Assembly: GCA_015903945.1 (NCBI GenBank)
Contig: JABMDL010000008.1
Span: forward strand, 1 to 52,408
Origin: Nitrospira sp.
Lineage (GTDB): Bacteria; Nitrospirota; Nitrospiria; Nitrospirales; Nitrospiraceae
Length of the DNA stretch: 52,408 bases
Direction of reading: 5' to 3'
Position 1 is the stretch's first letter; every line of letters begins with the position of its first letter. Made by a program: the position numbers and the translations under genes. A model generated the notes under the pieces. That model saw only the letters and a list, made by a program, of their open reading frames with translations, was not told the DNA's origin and did no database searches. Positions 26,537 to 33,728 of the stretch are shown one piece after another.

Positions 26537-26914
26537 TCAGATTCGGCCTTCGAAGAGTAGCCCTTTGTCTGGCGGGAGCATCCCTTCTTCTGAGAGATAC
26601 TTCGCCAGCTCCAGCAATTCTTTCGGCGGAAACTGTCGGATCACTTCTCCCGACTCTTTGAGCACCTTCACTACCACCTGATCACTATCCTGGTCGAGTT
26701 GGAGCTTCACATGCGTCCCAGCCGACTTCAGCGCTTCGCCGACCGCGGCCACTGCCCGATCGAGCACAGCCCGTCCAGTCGGCTGCGACGCATCATGAGA
26801 GGAGTCCGGTTGCGTCCGTGCGGCAGGCGGCCGTGTGGCCGCTGCCTTGTCCGGTTCACCCCCTTTGCGGGGCGTGATCAGGAGATCCGCCTTGTTATGC
26901 ACCGATGTAATCAT
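26537..26914 (-). CDS. flaG: FlaG-family flagellar protein
   Basis: A 125-residue FlaG. The conserved C-terminal part reads LQLDQDSDQVVVKVLKESG followed by EVIRQFPPKELLELAKYL, the standard FlaG signature. The N-terminal half is a variable, charged region. FlaG affects filament length in several bacteria. GGAGG six bases before ATG 26914 supports the start. It lies between fliC and fliD, with a GC-rich hairpin separating it from fliC. Confidence 0.88.
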   Translation of the reverse strand: MITSVHNKADLLITPRKGGEPDKAAATRPPAARTQPDSSHDASQPTGRAVLDRAVAAVGEALKSAGTHVKLQLDQDSDQVVVKVLKESGEVIRQFPPKELLELAKYLSEEGMLPPDKGLLFEGRI

Positions 26915-26941
26915 GGCAGCCTCCGTGTGAACCTAGCCGGT

Positions 26942-26970
26942 GAGCGGCCGCTCATGATGGGCGGCCGCTC
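26942..26970 (-). terminator. GC-rich hairpin after fliC
   Basis: GAGCGGCCGC and GCGGCCGCTC form a 10-bp stem around a 9-base loop, about 12 bases past the fliC stop. There is no T-run, but the stem is strong enough to stop or pause RNA polymerase, or to protect the fliC 3' end. Confidence 0.5.
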
Positions 26971-26982
26971 CCGCTATGTGTC

Positions 26983-27810
26983 TTACCGTTGCAGCAAGGC
27001 CAACGCCTGTTGCGGCAGCGTATTGGCCTGAGCCAGAACCGAGATACCGGTCTGCACCAGAATCTGGTTCTTCGTGAACACCGACGTTTCATAGGCCACA
27101 TCGGCGTCGCGGATACGGGATTCCGCAGCCGTGAGATTTTCGCTCGTGACCTGGAGATTCGCGATCGTCGCCTCGAACCGGTTCTGGATCGAGCCGTATT
27201 CGGCGCGGGCGGTCGCGATCGCGCTGATGGCATTATCAACATTTGCCAGAGCGCTGGTCGCATTGGCCGACGTCGAGACGTTCACCGAACCCAGCCCTAA
27301 TGACGTCGTCGTGATGTCGTTCAGAGCCAGGTCCAGCGTGTTGCCGGTGCCGCTCCGGAACCCGATGGCGACGGAGAAGCTGATGGTCGAACCGCTCGTC
27401 AGCGCCTGACCGTTGAATTCCGTGGTTTGCGCGATACGGTCGATTTCAGAGCGCAGGGCCACGAATTCCTGATCGATATACGACCGTTCCGTATTGCCCA
27501 CCGTACCGCTTGCCGACTGCGACGAGAGTTCGCGCAGCCGAGCCAGCAACGACCCGATTGTCGCAGCTGCGCCGTCGGCGATCTGTGTCAAGCTGATGCC
27601 GTCCGAAGCGTTTCGAGTCGCCTGGTTGATGCTGCGGATTTGCGCCCGCAAGGACTCGGATAATCCGAGGCCGGCGGCGTCGTCGGACGCCCGTGTGATC
27701 CTCAGCCCAGATGACAGTCGTTCGACCGATCGGCTCAGCTGGTTGGTATTGACGCTCAGATTTCGCTGGGCCGCAATCGATGCGGGATTGTTGTTAACGA
27801 TAAGTGCCAT
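26983..27810 (-). CDS. fliC: Flagellin
   Basis: A 275-residue flagellin. The N-terminal D0/D1 region begins MALIVNNNPASIAAQRNLS and includes LSSGLRITRASDDAAGL; the C-terminal region carries EARIRDADVAYE-like sequence (ESRIRDADVAYE) and ends NTLPQQALALLQR. The middle domain is small, so the filament is of the short type. The leader carries a possible sigma-28 promoter (27912-27938) and GGA motifs for CsrA. The next gene cluster (glycosyltransferases) makes glycosylated flagellin likely; the protein is Ser/Thr-rich in the middle. Confidence 0.95.
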   Translation of the reverse strand: MALIVNNNPASIAAQRNLSVNTNQLSRSVERLSSGLRITRASDDAAGLGLSESLRAQIRSINQATRNASDGISLTQIADGAAATIGSLLARLRELSSQSASGTVGNTERSYIDQEFVALRSEIDRIAQTTEFNGQALTSGSTISFSVAIGFRSGTGNTLDLALNDITTTSLGLGSVNVSTSANATSALANVDNAISAIATARAEYGSIQNRFEATIANLQVTSENLTAAESRIRDADVAYETSVFTKNQILVQTGISVLAQANTLPQQALALLQR

Positions 27811-27817
27811 GGACTCT

Positions 27818-27874
27818 TCCTCCTTGATACAAACACGTGATCGGGCTCACTGCTTCCGGCATCCGTGCAGAAGC
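27818..27874 (-). promoter_or_regulatory. Putative CsrA-binding leader of fliC
   Basis: In the fliC leader a GCTTC/GAAGC stem (27852-27874) holds CACGGATG in its loop, close to the CsrA consensus core GGAUG. A second GGA pair lies in the ribosome site AAGGAGGA, about six bases before the ATG. Two GGA sites, one over the ribosome site, is the layout known for flagellin control by CsrA with FliW, both of which are encoded at 50926-51663. Confidence 0.5.
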
Positions 27875-27911
27875 GTATTCTCGGCTCAGGCCTGTGAGCT
27901 GATTACTTGCT

Positions 27912-27938
27912 GTATCGGATAAATGGCCAGGGACTTGA
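27912..27938 (-). promoter_or_regulatory. Sigma-28-like promoter for fliC
   Basis: On the minus strand TCAAGTCC, 11 bases, then TCCGATAC. The predicted RNA start near 27905 gives a leader of about 95 bases that keeps the GGA hairpin whole. It matches the form of the other sites in the window. Confidence 0.5.
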
Positions 27939-28003
27939 GCCGGTCGAGAAACCGCCACGCAACTCATGGAGCGCAACGCAACCGGCAACAACGGCTACGC
28001 AGG

Positions 28004-28078
28004 AAGGCTGCGGCTGAGGTCAAGGTTGTGCACATATGCTTGCACCTTACTCAGCCTTAGCCTCGACCTTGGCCTTCC
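28004..28078. repeat. 6-bp periodic inverted repeat element i
   Basis: The left arm is AAGGCT, GCGGCT, GAGGTC, AAGGTT (28004-28027). The right arm is CCTTAG, CCTCGA, CCTTGG, CCTTCC (28055-28078), preceded by a related CACCTT. It overlaps the last codons and the stop of the gene at 28057. Confidence 0.72.
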
Positions 28079-28614
28079 GATAGCGACTGCCCCTGCAACC
28101 GAGGAAGTATCTCGTACTCCAGCAAATCGGCCATCAGGACGATGTCCCGCCCGGCGCGCGCATCGAGCAATTCCCGCACCCATGCGCTGAGCGGCCGCTC
28201 GCTTTCACCGGTGCGCCTCGATGCCTGACCTCCCTCTACGAGCTCGAGATAGTCAGCAAGTTTACCCAGCCAGAGATCCAGCGCGCCCATCTGTGAGAGG
28301 CCGGCGCGGAACGAGCTGGCGACTCTGTATCCCTCCTTGCTCAGATCCAGCGCATAGCGCGCCGCCGACTGTTTCGCGGACTCCATGAGATCGTGCATCG
28401 ATTGAGAAGCCGCCGTCAGCCGGGCGAACTTCCCGGATGCCTCGCGTAAGAACCCAGCGTCGAGGTCCCGGTCGGTAATCGCACGCTGATCGAGCCGCAG
28501 CGACGTCACAATGCGCGATCGCGCCTGCGCCCGGTCACTGACGTCAGCCAGCACGTCCCCAATCGTGGTCCCTACCCCGGCTTCCCATTGCTCCTGGTCG
28601 AGTGATACGTGCAT
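28057..28614 (-). CDS. Hypothetical protein between fliC and the glycan operon
   Basis: A 185-residue, mostly helical, charged protein that I do not recognise. No signal peptide or membrane segment is seen. AAGGAG seven bases before ATG 28614 supports the start. The last residues (SEGQGRG) and the stop codon come from a hexamer repeat element, so the original 3' end was probably replaced or extended. It is the last gene of the glycan operon and lies next to fliC, so a flagellar or glycosylation role is possible. Confidence 0.6.
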   Translation of the reverse strand: MHVSLDQEQWEAGVGTTIGDVLADVSDRAQARSRIVTSLRLDQRAITDRDLDAGFLREASGKFARLTAASQSMHDLMESAKQSAARYALDLSKEGYRVASSFRAGLSQMGALDLWLGKLADYLELVEGGQASRRTGESERPLSAWVRELLDARAGRDIVLMADLLEYEILPRLQGQSLSEGQGRG

Positions 28615-28661
28615 GATTAATCTCCTTTTTTGGCAGGGCCCGTAGCGTCCAGGCCCAATTC

Positions 28662-30332
28662 CTACACGGCCAGGGCGGATGTGCCCGCGACGATTCGTAA
28701 CTGCTTCCCCCAGCTCATACTGTGGACTCCGGAGAGGCGCCGATAGATGTCAGTCAGTTGCATCTGCCACCGTCGATAGGCCTTCGCATGGTGCCGTGCC
28801 AACCGGTCTATCCCCTGTACGTTGTCGTTATGGAGTGTCCTCATGAATTCGGTCGTGACGGGAGCTGTTGCCAAGCTCTCCATCCCCATCCGCACAGTAC
28901 ATTCGCGCTCGAGCACCTGTTCTCGCTGAAGCGACGCGAGTACTCCTGTGGCAATCGGCGTGCGGCATGCCGTCCGCACAATATCTTCGGCCCTTTTGCA
29001 CAACGCGTCCAGTCGTGGCTGCATGGCGGCAAGACGGCGTATCGCATCCTCGGCGTCCGGAGCAGGACCGTCCGGCATTGGAACATGGCTCTGTAGGCCG
29101 GTAAACGATTCGTACCAATACCGACGCCAGAACGCCGCGTACCAGGCTGTGCTGGCCGGTTCGCGGCCTGCCCTGAGTCGAAACGTGCCAAGTTGATCCT
29201 CGTCGACCCCGGACTCATAGATACGAAACGTCGAGACACCGGATGGAAACGGACCACCGCCGAGCGCGTACAGTATAAGCTCCGCCACGTGGTCCGGCAG
29301 AAACCGGTCTTTGCACGAGTTGTGCGCGCACACCTGCTCGAATCCGCAGGGCGCACAGTCGAGTTCCGGTTGTAACACCCAATGCCCCGGCCCATAGGGG
29401 CCGGTCTCCTGAAAATCCACATGCCCCACCGAGAGATCGATCACCGGCGTCTGCACTGCCACCGCGACGTGCATGGGGCCGGTGTCGTTCGTCAAGAGAA
29501 GGCGGCATTCCGCCAACAGCCCAGCCAGTTGTTCGAGCGACGTCTGGCCCGTGGCGTTTAGAAAAGAATTGCGGCCACCCGCGCTGCGATAGGCTTGAAT
29601 GGCCTGCGCGACTGTCTCCCGCTCCGATCCAGCGCCGATAAAGACGATACCTCCTCGCCACCGTTCGCTGACACGTGCCAAAGTCGATCCAAAGGATCGC
29701 GGTCGCCAGGCCTTCATGACGTCGCTGGCGCCGGCCTGCACGGCGATCCACTGGGCCGGCGTCTCTTGCTCGGAGGCCAGAAACCCGCGTGCCCACTCTT
29801 GAGCCTCCTGTGTCACGGTCAGTTGAAGCGGAGCAAACGCGCCCGCCCTGCTGCCACCCAGCGCATACACATCGACCAGATTGAACCGGTTGATCCGGCG
29901 GAACCGATGGATATCGGTGAAGTAGGCCATCCACGCATTGTCGATGACGATGCCGCCGTCCCACGCGCTTCTTCCACCACGAATATCCGGCGCGCCGATA
30001 TAGCTCGCCAGAAAGGCGCTGGGCCGATTAAACGTCAAGTTGATGAGGCGGTCGTACTTTTGCTCGGCTAATGGCCGCGCCCATCCTGCGACCTCTTGAA
30101 ACAACGACACGACGTCCTTCACGGCCGCGCGGCTTGAATCGATCAGTTCGTGAAAATCGAAACTGACAACGTTTCGAAGCCCTTTCAGCATAGAGGCCAC
30201 GGGGGCGAAGCGGCGGTCGACGACCAGATCCACGGCGACGCCAGGCCATTCTTCTTGGAGGCGGGCCAGCAACGGACCCATCTGCACCAAATCGCCCATG
30301 CGGGTAATATTCAGGATCAGAACTTGTTTCAT
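28662..30332 (-). CDS. Glycosyltransferase family 9 (heptosyltransferase-like) with C-terminal extension
   Basis: A 556-residue protein from ATG 30332. Residues 1 to about 360 form a GT9 (GT-B) fold: LNITRMGDLVQMGPLLARL at the start, WIAVQAGASDVMKAW, and the sugar-nucleotide motif LLTNDTGPMHVAVA. A Cys-rich loop (CAPCGFEQVCAHNSC) follows. The last 190 residues are helical and unassigned; the GT9 family is usually near 350 residues. It may transfer a heptose-like or other sugar to flagellin or surface glycan. The longer frame upstream is read through a repeat element and was rejected. Confidence 0.8.
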   Translation of the reverse strand: MKQVLILNITRMGDLVQMGPLLARLQEEWPGVAVDLVVDRRFAPVASMLKGLRNVVSFDFHELIDSSRAAVKDVVSLFQEVAGWARPLAEQKYDRLINLTFNRPSAFLASYIGAPDIRGGRSAWDGGIVIDNAWMAYFTDIHRFRRINRFNLVDVYALGGSRAGAFAPLQLTVTQEAQEWARGFLASEQETPAQWIAVQAGASDVMKAWRPRSFGSTLARVSERWRGGIVFIGAGSERETVAQAIQAYRSAGGRNSFLNATGQTSLEQLAGLLAECRLLLTNDTGPMHVAVAVQTPVIDLSVGHVDFQETGPYGPGHWVLQPELDCAPCGFEQVCAHNSCKDRFLPDHVAELILYALGGGPFPSGVSTFRIYESGVDEDQLGTFRLRAGREPASTAWYAAFWRRYWYESFTGLQSHVPMPDGPAPDAEDAIRRLAAMQPRLDALCKRAEDIVRTACRTPIATGVLASLQREQVLERECTVRMGMESLATAPVTTEFMRTLHNDNVQGIDRLARHHAKAYRRWQMQLTDIYRRLSGVHSMSWGKQLRIVAGTSALAV

Positions 30333-30380
30333 CGCTGCATCACACCTACGCGACAGTTGTGCAGTCACTGCCGCCTTTTT

Positions 30381-30539
30381 CGTGTCTCGTGAAGCGCATC
30401 TCGTATCCCGTGCTTGCGAGAGAGGCGAGACCTGCGAGAAAGGCGGGACTCGTCTCAACAACGTCCTCAACCTGTCGCGCTTTTCGCGCGACTCCCGCCA
30501 GTCTCGCGTTCTGCGCTTCACGCTTCACGTTTCACGAGG
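30381..30539. repeat. Long 7-bp periodic repeat element j (composite)
   Basis: The longest element (159 bases). The outer arms are CGTGTCT, CGTGAAG, CGCATCT, CGTATCC, CGTGCTT (30381-30415) and CGCTTCA, CGCTTCA, CGTTTCA (30514-30534). The inner part keeps a loose 7-bp period with GGCGAGA/GTCTCGC words. It fills the gap between the CgeB-type and GT9 genes. Confidence 0.8.
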
Positions 30540-30545
30540 TCCGCG

Positions 30546-32363
30546 TCATACCAGGTCTCGCGTTTCCGCCCGATAGCTGTCGAGCAGCAACACGAGCAGT
30601 TCTTCCCGCTTCAACTCCCGTCCAGCCCCGGTTGCGCGGATACCGGCGGCCACGTCTTTCAATTCCACTCGTTGTCCTGGCGGAAATTGCCGCAACAGTT
30701 TGGATAGCTCCGGTACGAAGCCGGCACGAGCCGCCAAGATACCGGCTTCCCGGTCTCCCCGCAGAAGCGACCCGATGCGATCCGGTTGCCGGACACCGAT
30801 GGAGGTCAACAGCTTTTTCATCCGATGCTCATACGTATGGTCGCGCAACACGCGGCGGCGCGCCGCTTCCGCGACAGCCCGGCGCCGGTCTGGATCCTTG
30901 AGCCAGGTGCGAATCAACGTGGGCACATCTTCCACAGACCGAAACCGGACCACCTCCTGATCCGTAAACAGATCCGGAAACAGCGACCGTTCGTCGCTTA
31001 GCTGGAACGCCCCACAGGCCGCCAGCTCGAACGTTCTGGGGTTCACAAAATCGGCGTCGGGGTCCAACCGGTCGCCTCCGCACGAATGCAGATTGAGGTT
31101 GACCGCGCTCGCGTTGAACACCTTCGCGCACGTCTCGGCGTCGATGCGAGCTCCGCCACGCTGCAACACCGATGCAAGGTCGTCCGCCCCTTCCCACTCG
31201 TTACCCCAGAGCCTGAACGTCCACTCGTCCGACAACCAGCGCGGCAGCAAGGCCCGCCGGTTCGGATAGCCGGCTCCGACAAATGACACATCAGCGCCGT
31301 ATTCCGTCCGTTCGGCCTTGGTCAGCACCAGCGGCTTGTGGACCGCCGGATCAGCGGCCATCGGCAAATAGCCGACGAAGCGCGCCCCGGCTCGGGTGAA
31401 TGCTTCGAGGCATGCTCCTTGCTGAATGACAAACCAATAGTCGTAGCCGGAGGCCAGCTGCTGCCAGTAGGTCAAGTGCCGGTAGTTCTCCACGAACCAC
31501 ATGGCCGTGAGAAATTTCTTTTTCCGTAAATGCTCGAGGACGGCCAGCGTGAGCGGCGCCTGCGCGATCGCCAAGACCAAATCGGGCGGGTCTTCCGCCA
31601 GGCGGGTAATCGTGCTCAGGCTGAGGATCTCGGCCAGCCGCCCCTGCATGATCTGACTATGCCGTGCCTCCCGATACGTTCCCAACGCGTCATAACTGGA
31701 CCGGTGGACGCTGTGATCAATCCAACTGACGCGATGGCCTAAGGCTTCCAGCGCCGTCACCGCATACCGTGCAATGGGCAGTGACCCTCCGTAAATCGGC
31801 CCGACCACCGCGACATGCAGCCGCCCGCTTTGCCGTTCAGATACCGCTCGGCGCAATGCGTCTTCCAGTTCCTCATGGAATTCCGCATCAAGACGGGCCG
31901 CCGGCCCATATGTCAGCACACGGAGCGGAGTCGAATAGGCGCCCAACTGTTCCGCTATCGCTTGCGCCGACCCCCACAGCCATTCCACGTCTGTGAACCA
32001 GGCGCCCATCGGGCGCGCGGAGGCCGCGTCCTTCATAATCGATGGGTCTGGAATCACGACAGCCAGTCGGCTCCCGGACGGTTTGATGGCGGCCAGCGCT
32101 TCGACGTGGTATAGCAATCCGACACCCAGCACGATACCCAATTCCCCTTCTTTCCATTCACACCGCTGCGCCTCTGCCCATGTCCGGGCTTCTTTGCGAG
32201 GGTCGTAGGCGCTGTGCACCCATTGGCCGTCGCACGTTGCCGTGACACTCCCCTCGCGGGACGAGCTCATCGACAATCGATTGCCTGCGGACGACATGAC
32301 GGCTTCCACAAACGCGGGGACCGTCTTGCGCAGGCCCTCAAGATTTTCTCTCACATAGGTCAC
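30546..32363 (-). CDS. CgeB-type glycosyltransferase
   Basis: About 605 residues from GTG 32363, which has GAGGAG six bases upstream and follows the previous stop by 10 bases; a longer frame would overlap the GT9 gene. The second half is a CgeB/glycosyl transferase 1-like domain: VAVVGPIYGGSLPIARYAV, MWFVENYRHLTYW, DVSFVGAGYPNRRALL and, near the end, NLNLHS with FELAACGAFQLSDE. The tail LRDHTYEHRMKKLL recurs in the paralogue at 40045. Such enzymes transfer sugars in spore, LPS or flagellin glycans. The N-terminal 190 residues are unassigned. Confidence 0.75.
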   Translation of the reverse strand: MTYVRENLEGLRKTVPAFVEAVMSSAGNRLSMSSSREGSVTATCDGQWVHSAYDPRKEARTWAEAQRCEWKEGELGIVLGVGLLYHVEALAAIKPSGSRLAVVIPDPSIMKDAASARPMGAWFTDVEWLWGSAQAIAEQLGAYSTPLRVLTYGPAARLDAEFHEELEDALRRAVSERQSGRLHVAVVGPIYGGSLPIARYAVTALEALGHRVSWIDHSVHRSSYDALGTYREARHSQIMQGRLAEILSLSTITRLAEDPPDLVLAIAQAPLTLAVLEHLRKKKFLTAMWFVENYRHLTYWQQLASGYDYWFVIQQGACLEAFTRAGARFVGYLPMAADPAVHKPLVLTKAERTEYGADVSFVGAGYPNRRALLPRWLSDEWTFRLWGNEWEGADDLASVLQRGGARIDAETCAKVFNASAVNLNLHSCGGDRLDPDADFVNPRTFELAACGAFQLSDERSLFPDLFTDQEVVRFRSVEDVPTLIRTWLKDPDRRRAVAEAARRRVLRDHTYEHRMKKLLTSIGVRQPDRIGSLLRGDREAGILAARAGFVPELSKLLRQFPPGQRVELKDVAAGIRATGAGRELKREELLVLLLDSYRAETRDLV

Positions 32364-32373
32364 GCCGCTCTCC

Positions 32374-33558
32374 TCATCGGACGACAGAACACATGTTGCG
32401 CCAGAGTGCTTCCCGCTCGTAGGGTGGAGTCGGGCTGTGGTTCGCTTCGCTATAGTAGGCACCCCATCGGTCACAATGACTGTCCCACACCGTCCATCCT
32501 TCGCTGCGACCTATGCGCCCCTCCACCAGAGCCGCGACGGTTTCTTCGATCGGCCATCGGATAGGCCGGATAGACCCGGCGGCCATCGGCATGTTCTCTC
32601 TCGTCTCCCCAGCTTGCCAAATCAGATGCCCCGATCCGTACGGCCCCGTCTGATGCACACGTGCCCGTGCGAAATATATCCCGATCACTGCGACACCCAG
32701 TGCCGCCGCAAGATGGAGGGGGCCCGTATCCGAGCCAATCACCCGATGGCAACGGACCAAGACTTCGGCCAGTTCAGTCAACGAGGTCCGCCCGGTGACG
32801 TCCCAGAGACGCCCAAGCACCGACGGCGGGAGCAAATCGATGAGCTGGCCTCCCCGTTCCTTTTCCTGACCAATCAAGACGACGCGTCCGCGCGGATCCT
32901 GCTCGAGGAATCGGATAATCCACTGTCTCCACGTATCAAGCGGGACCACACGCTCCACGTCGCCCGCTCCGACGATCAGCCCGACCCACCGTCCTTCGGA
33001 CTGCCCGATCTCATCCCACTCGCCCGGCAGCGCACAAGACGCCCGACGTAGGGCCGCCAGCCGCCCGGATGGTTGCACGCCGCAGATGCCGCACAACGCA
33101 TCGGCCAGATGCACCTGTCGCCCTCTCCCAGTGACCGCCACTTCCCTGATATAGGCCGCCCACGGCGTTAACTGCCCGCCGAGCGGCCCCTCACGCCGCG
33201 GGCCTATCATTGCACGTGCGAGCAGCGCTCCGGCCAGCAACGCGCGCGGGTGCTGATTCAGCACATACGCACAGTCGTACTGTCGCGGCGCGAGCATCCT
33301 GATGCGGCGCTCCGCATCTTGCAGATGCTCCGACTGCAGTCCTGAGCCGGTCGCCTTGGCACAATGGTTCCACACCACGCCGTCCCACTCCAATACCGTG
33401 GCGATGCCCGGAAGCATCCGGCCGATCGGCGCAAGCGGCGCGGGACAGAGAAGATCCACCTCCAACGCCGGATCGGCCGCCGTGATCGCGGTGATCGCTG
33501 GAACAGTTTGGAGCAGATCGCCCAACCGGGCCAGCTGCACCATGAGTGCCCGTCTCAT
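32374..33558 (-). CDS. Glycosyltransferase family 9 (heptosyltransferase-like)
   Basis: A 394-residue GT9 from ATG 33558 (GAGGAG seven bases upstream). The N-terminus MVQLARLGDLLQTVPAITAI and the late motif VIGSDTGPLHLAAALGVAV are the family signatures, as in LPS heptosyltransferases. No membrane segment. With the other GT9 at 28662 it suggests two heptose-like or deoxy-sugar transfers. It is separated from the upstream giant gene by 170 bases filled with repeat words. Confidence 0.85.
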   Translation of the reverse strand: MRRALMVQLARLGDLLQTVPAITAITAADPALEVDLLCPAPLAPIGRMLPGIATVLEWDGVVWNHCAKATGSGLQSEHLQDAERRIRMLAPRQYDCAYVLNQHPRALLAGALLARAMIGPRREGPLGGQLTPWAAYIREVAVTGRGRQVHLADALCGICGVQPSGRLAALRRASCALPGEWDEIGQSEGRWVGLIVGAGDVERVVPLDTWRQWIIRFLEQDPRGRVVLIGQEKERGGQLIDLLPPSVLGRLWDVTGRTSLTELAEVLVRCHRVIGSDTGPLHLAAALGVAVIGIYFARARVHQTGPYGSGHLIWQAGETRENMPMAAGSIRPIRWPIEETVAALVEGRIGRSEGWTVWDSHCDRWGAYYSEANHSPTPPYEREALWRNMCSVVR

Positions 33559-33570
33559 GAAACTGCTCCT

Positions 33571-33728
33571 CGTCATTTGTCAACCGGCATCCGTCGGACT
33601 CGCACTCGTTAACACCCAATCCCGCGGTCCTCGTGAAGCCTATCTCGTGAAGCGTGAAGCGCAGAACGGCACGTACGTGTGTTCCATCCTTGTTTGCGAG
33701 ATGCAAGATACGCTTTACCAACGACGAG
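33571..33728. repeat. 7-bp periodic repeat element k (two word families)
   Basis: First a single-arm run of the CGTCATT type (33571-33612: CGTCATT, TGTCAAC, CGGCATC, CGTCGGA). Then a CGTGAAG-type element: CGTGAAG, CCTATCT, CGTGAAG, CGTGAAG (33632-33659) against GAGATGC, AAGATAC, GCTTTAC, CAACGAC (33698-33725). It fills the whole gap up to the stop of the giant glycosyltransferase gene. Confidence 0.8.

Noticed and set aside
27878..27905. A second sigma-28-like site before fliC (TAAT, 16 bases, GCCGAGAA)
   Set aside because: The -35 box is weak and its start would cut the GGA hairpin. The site at 27912-27938 fits better.
30333..30521. Upstream extension of the GT9 protein
   Set aside because: It is translated from the composite repeat element and lacks the GT9 N-terminal motif, which begins at ATG 30332.
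117..33728. Heptamer arrays as CRISPR or classical satellite repeats
   Set aside because: There are no spacers of constant length and no cas genes, and the units are inverted in two arms rather than simply tandem.
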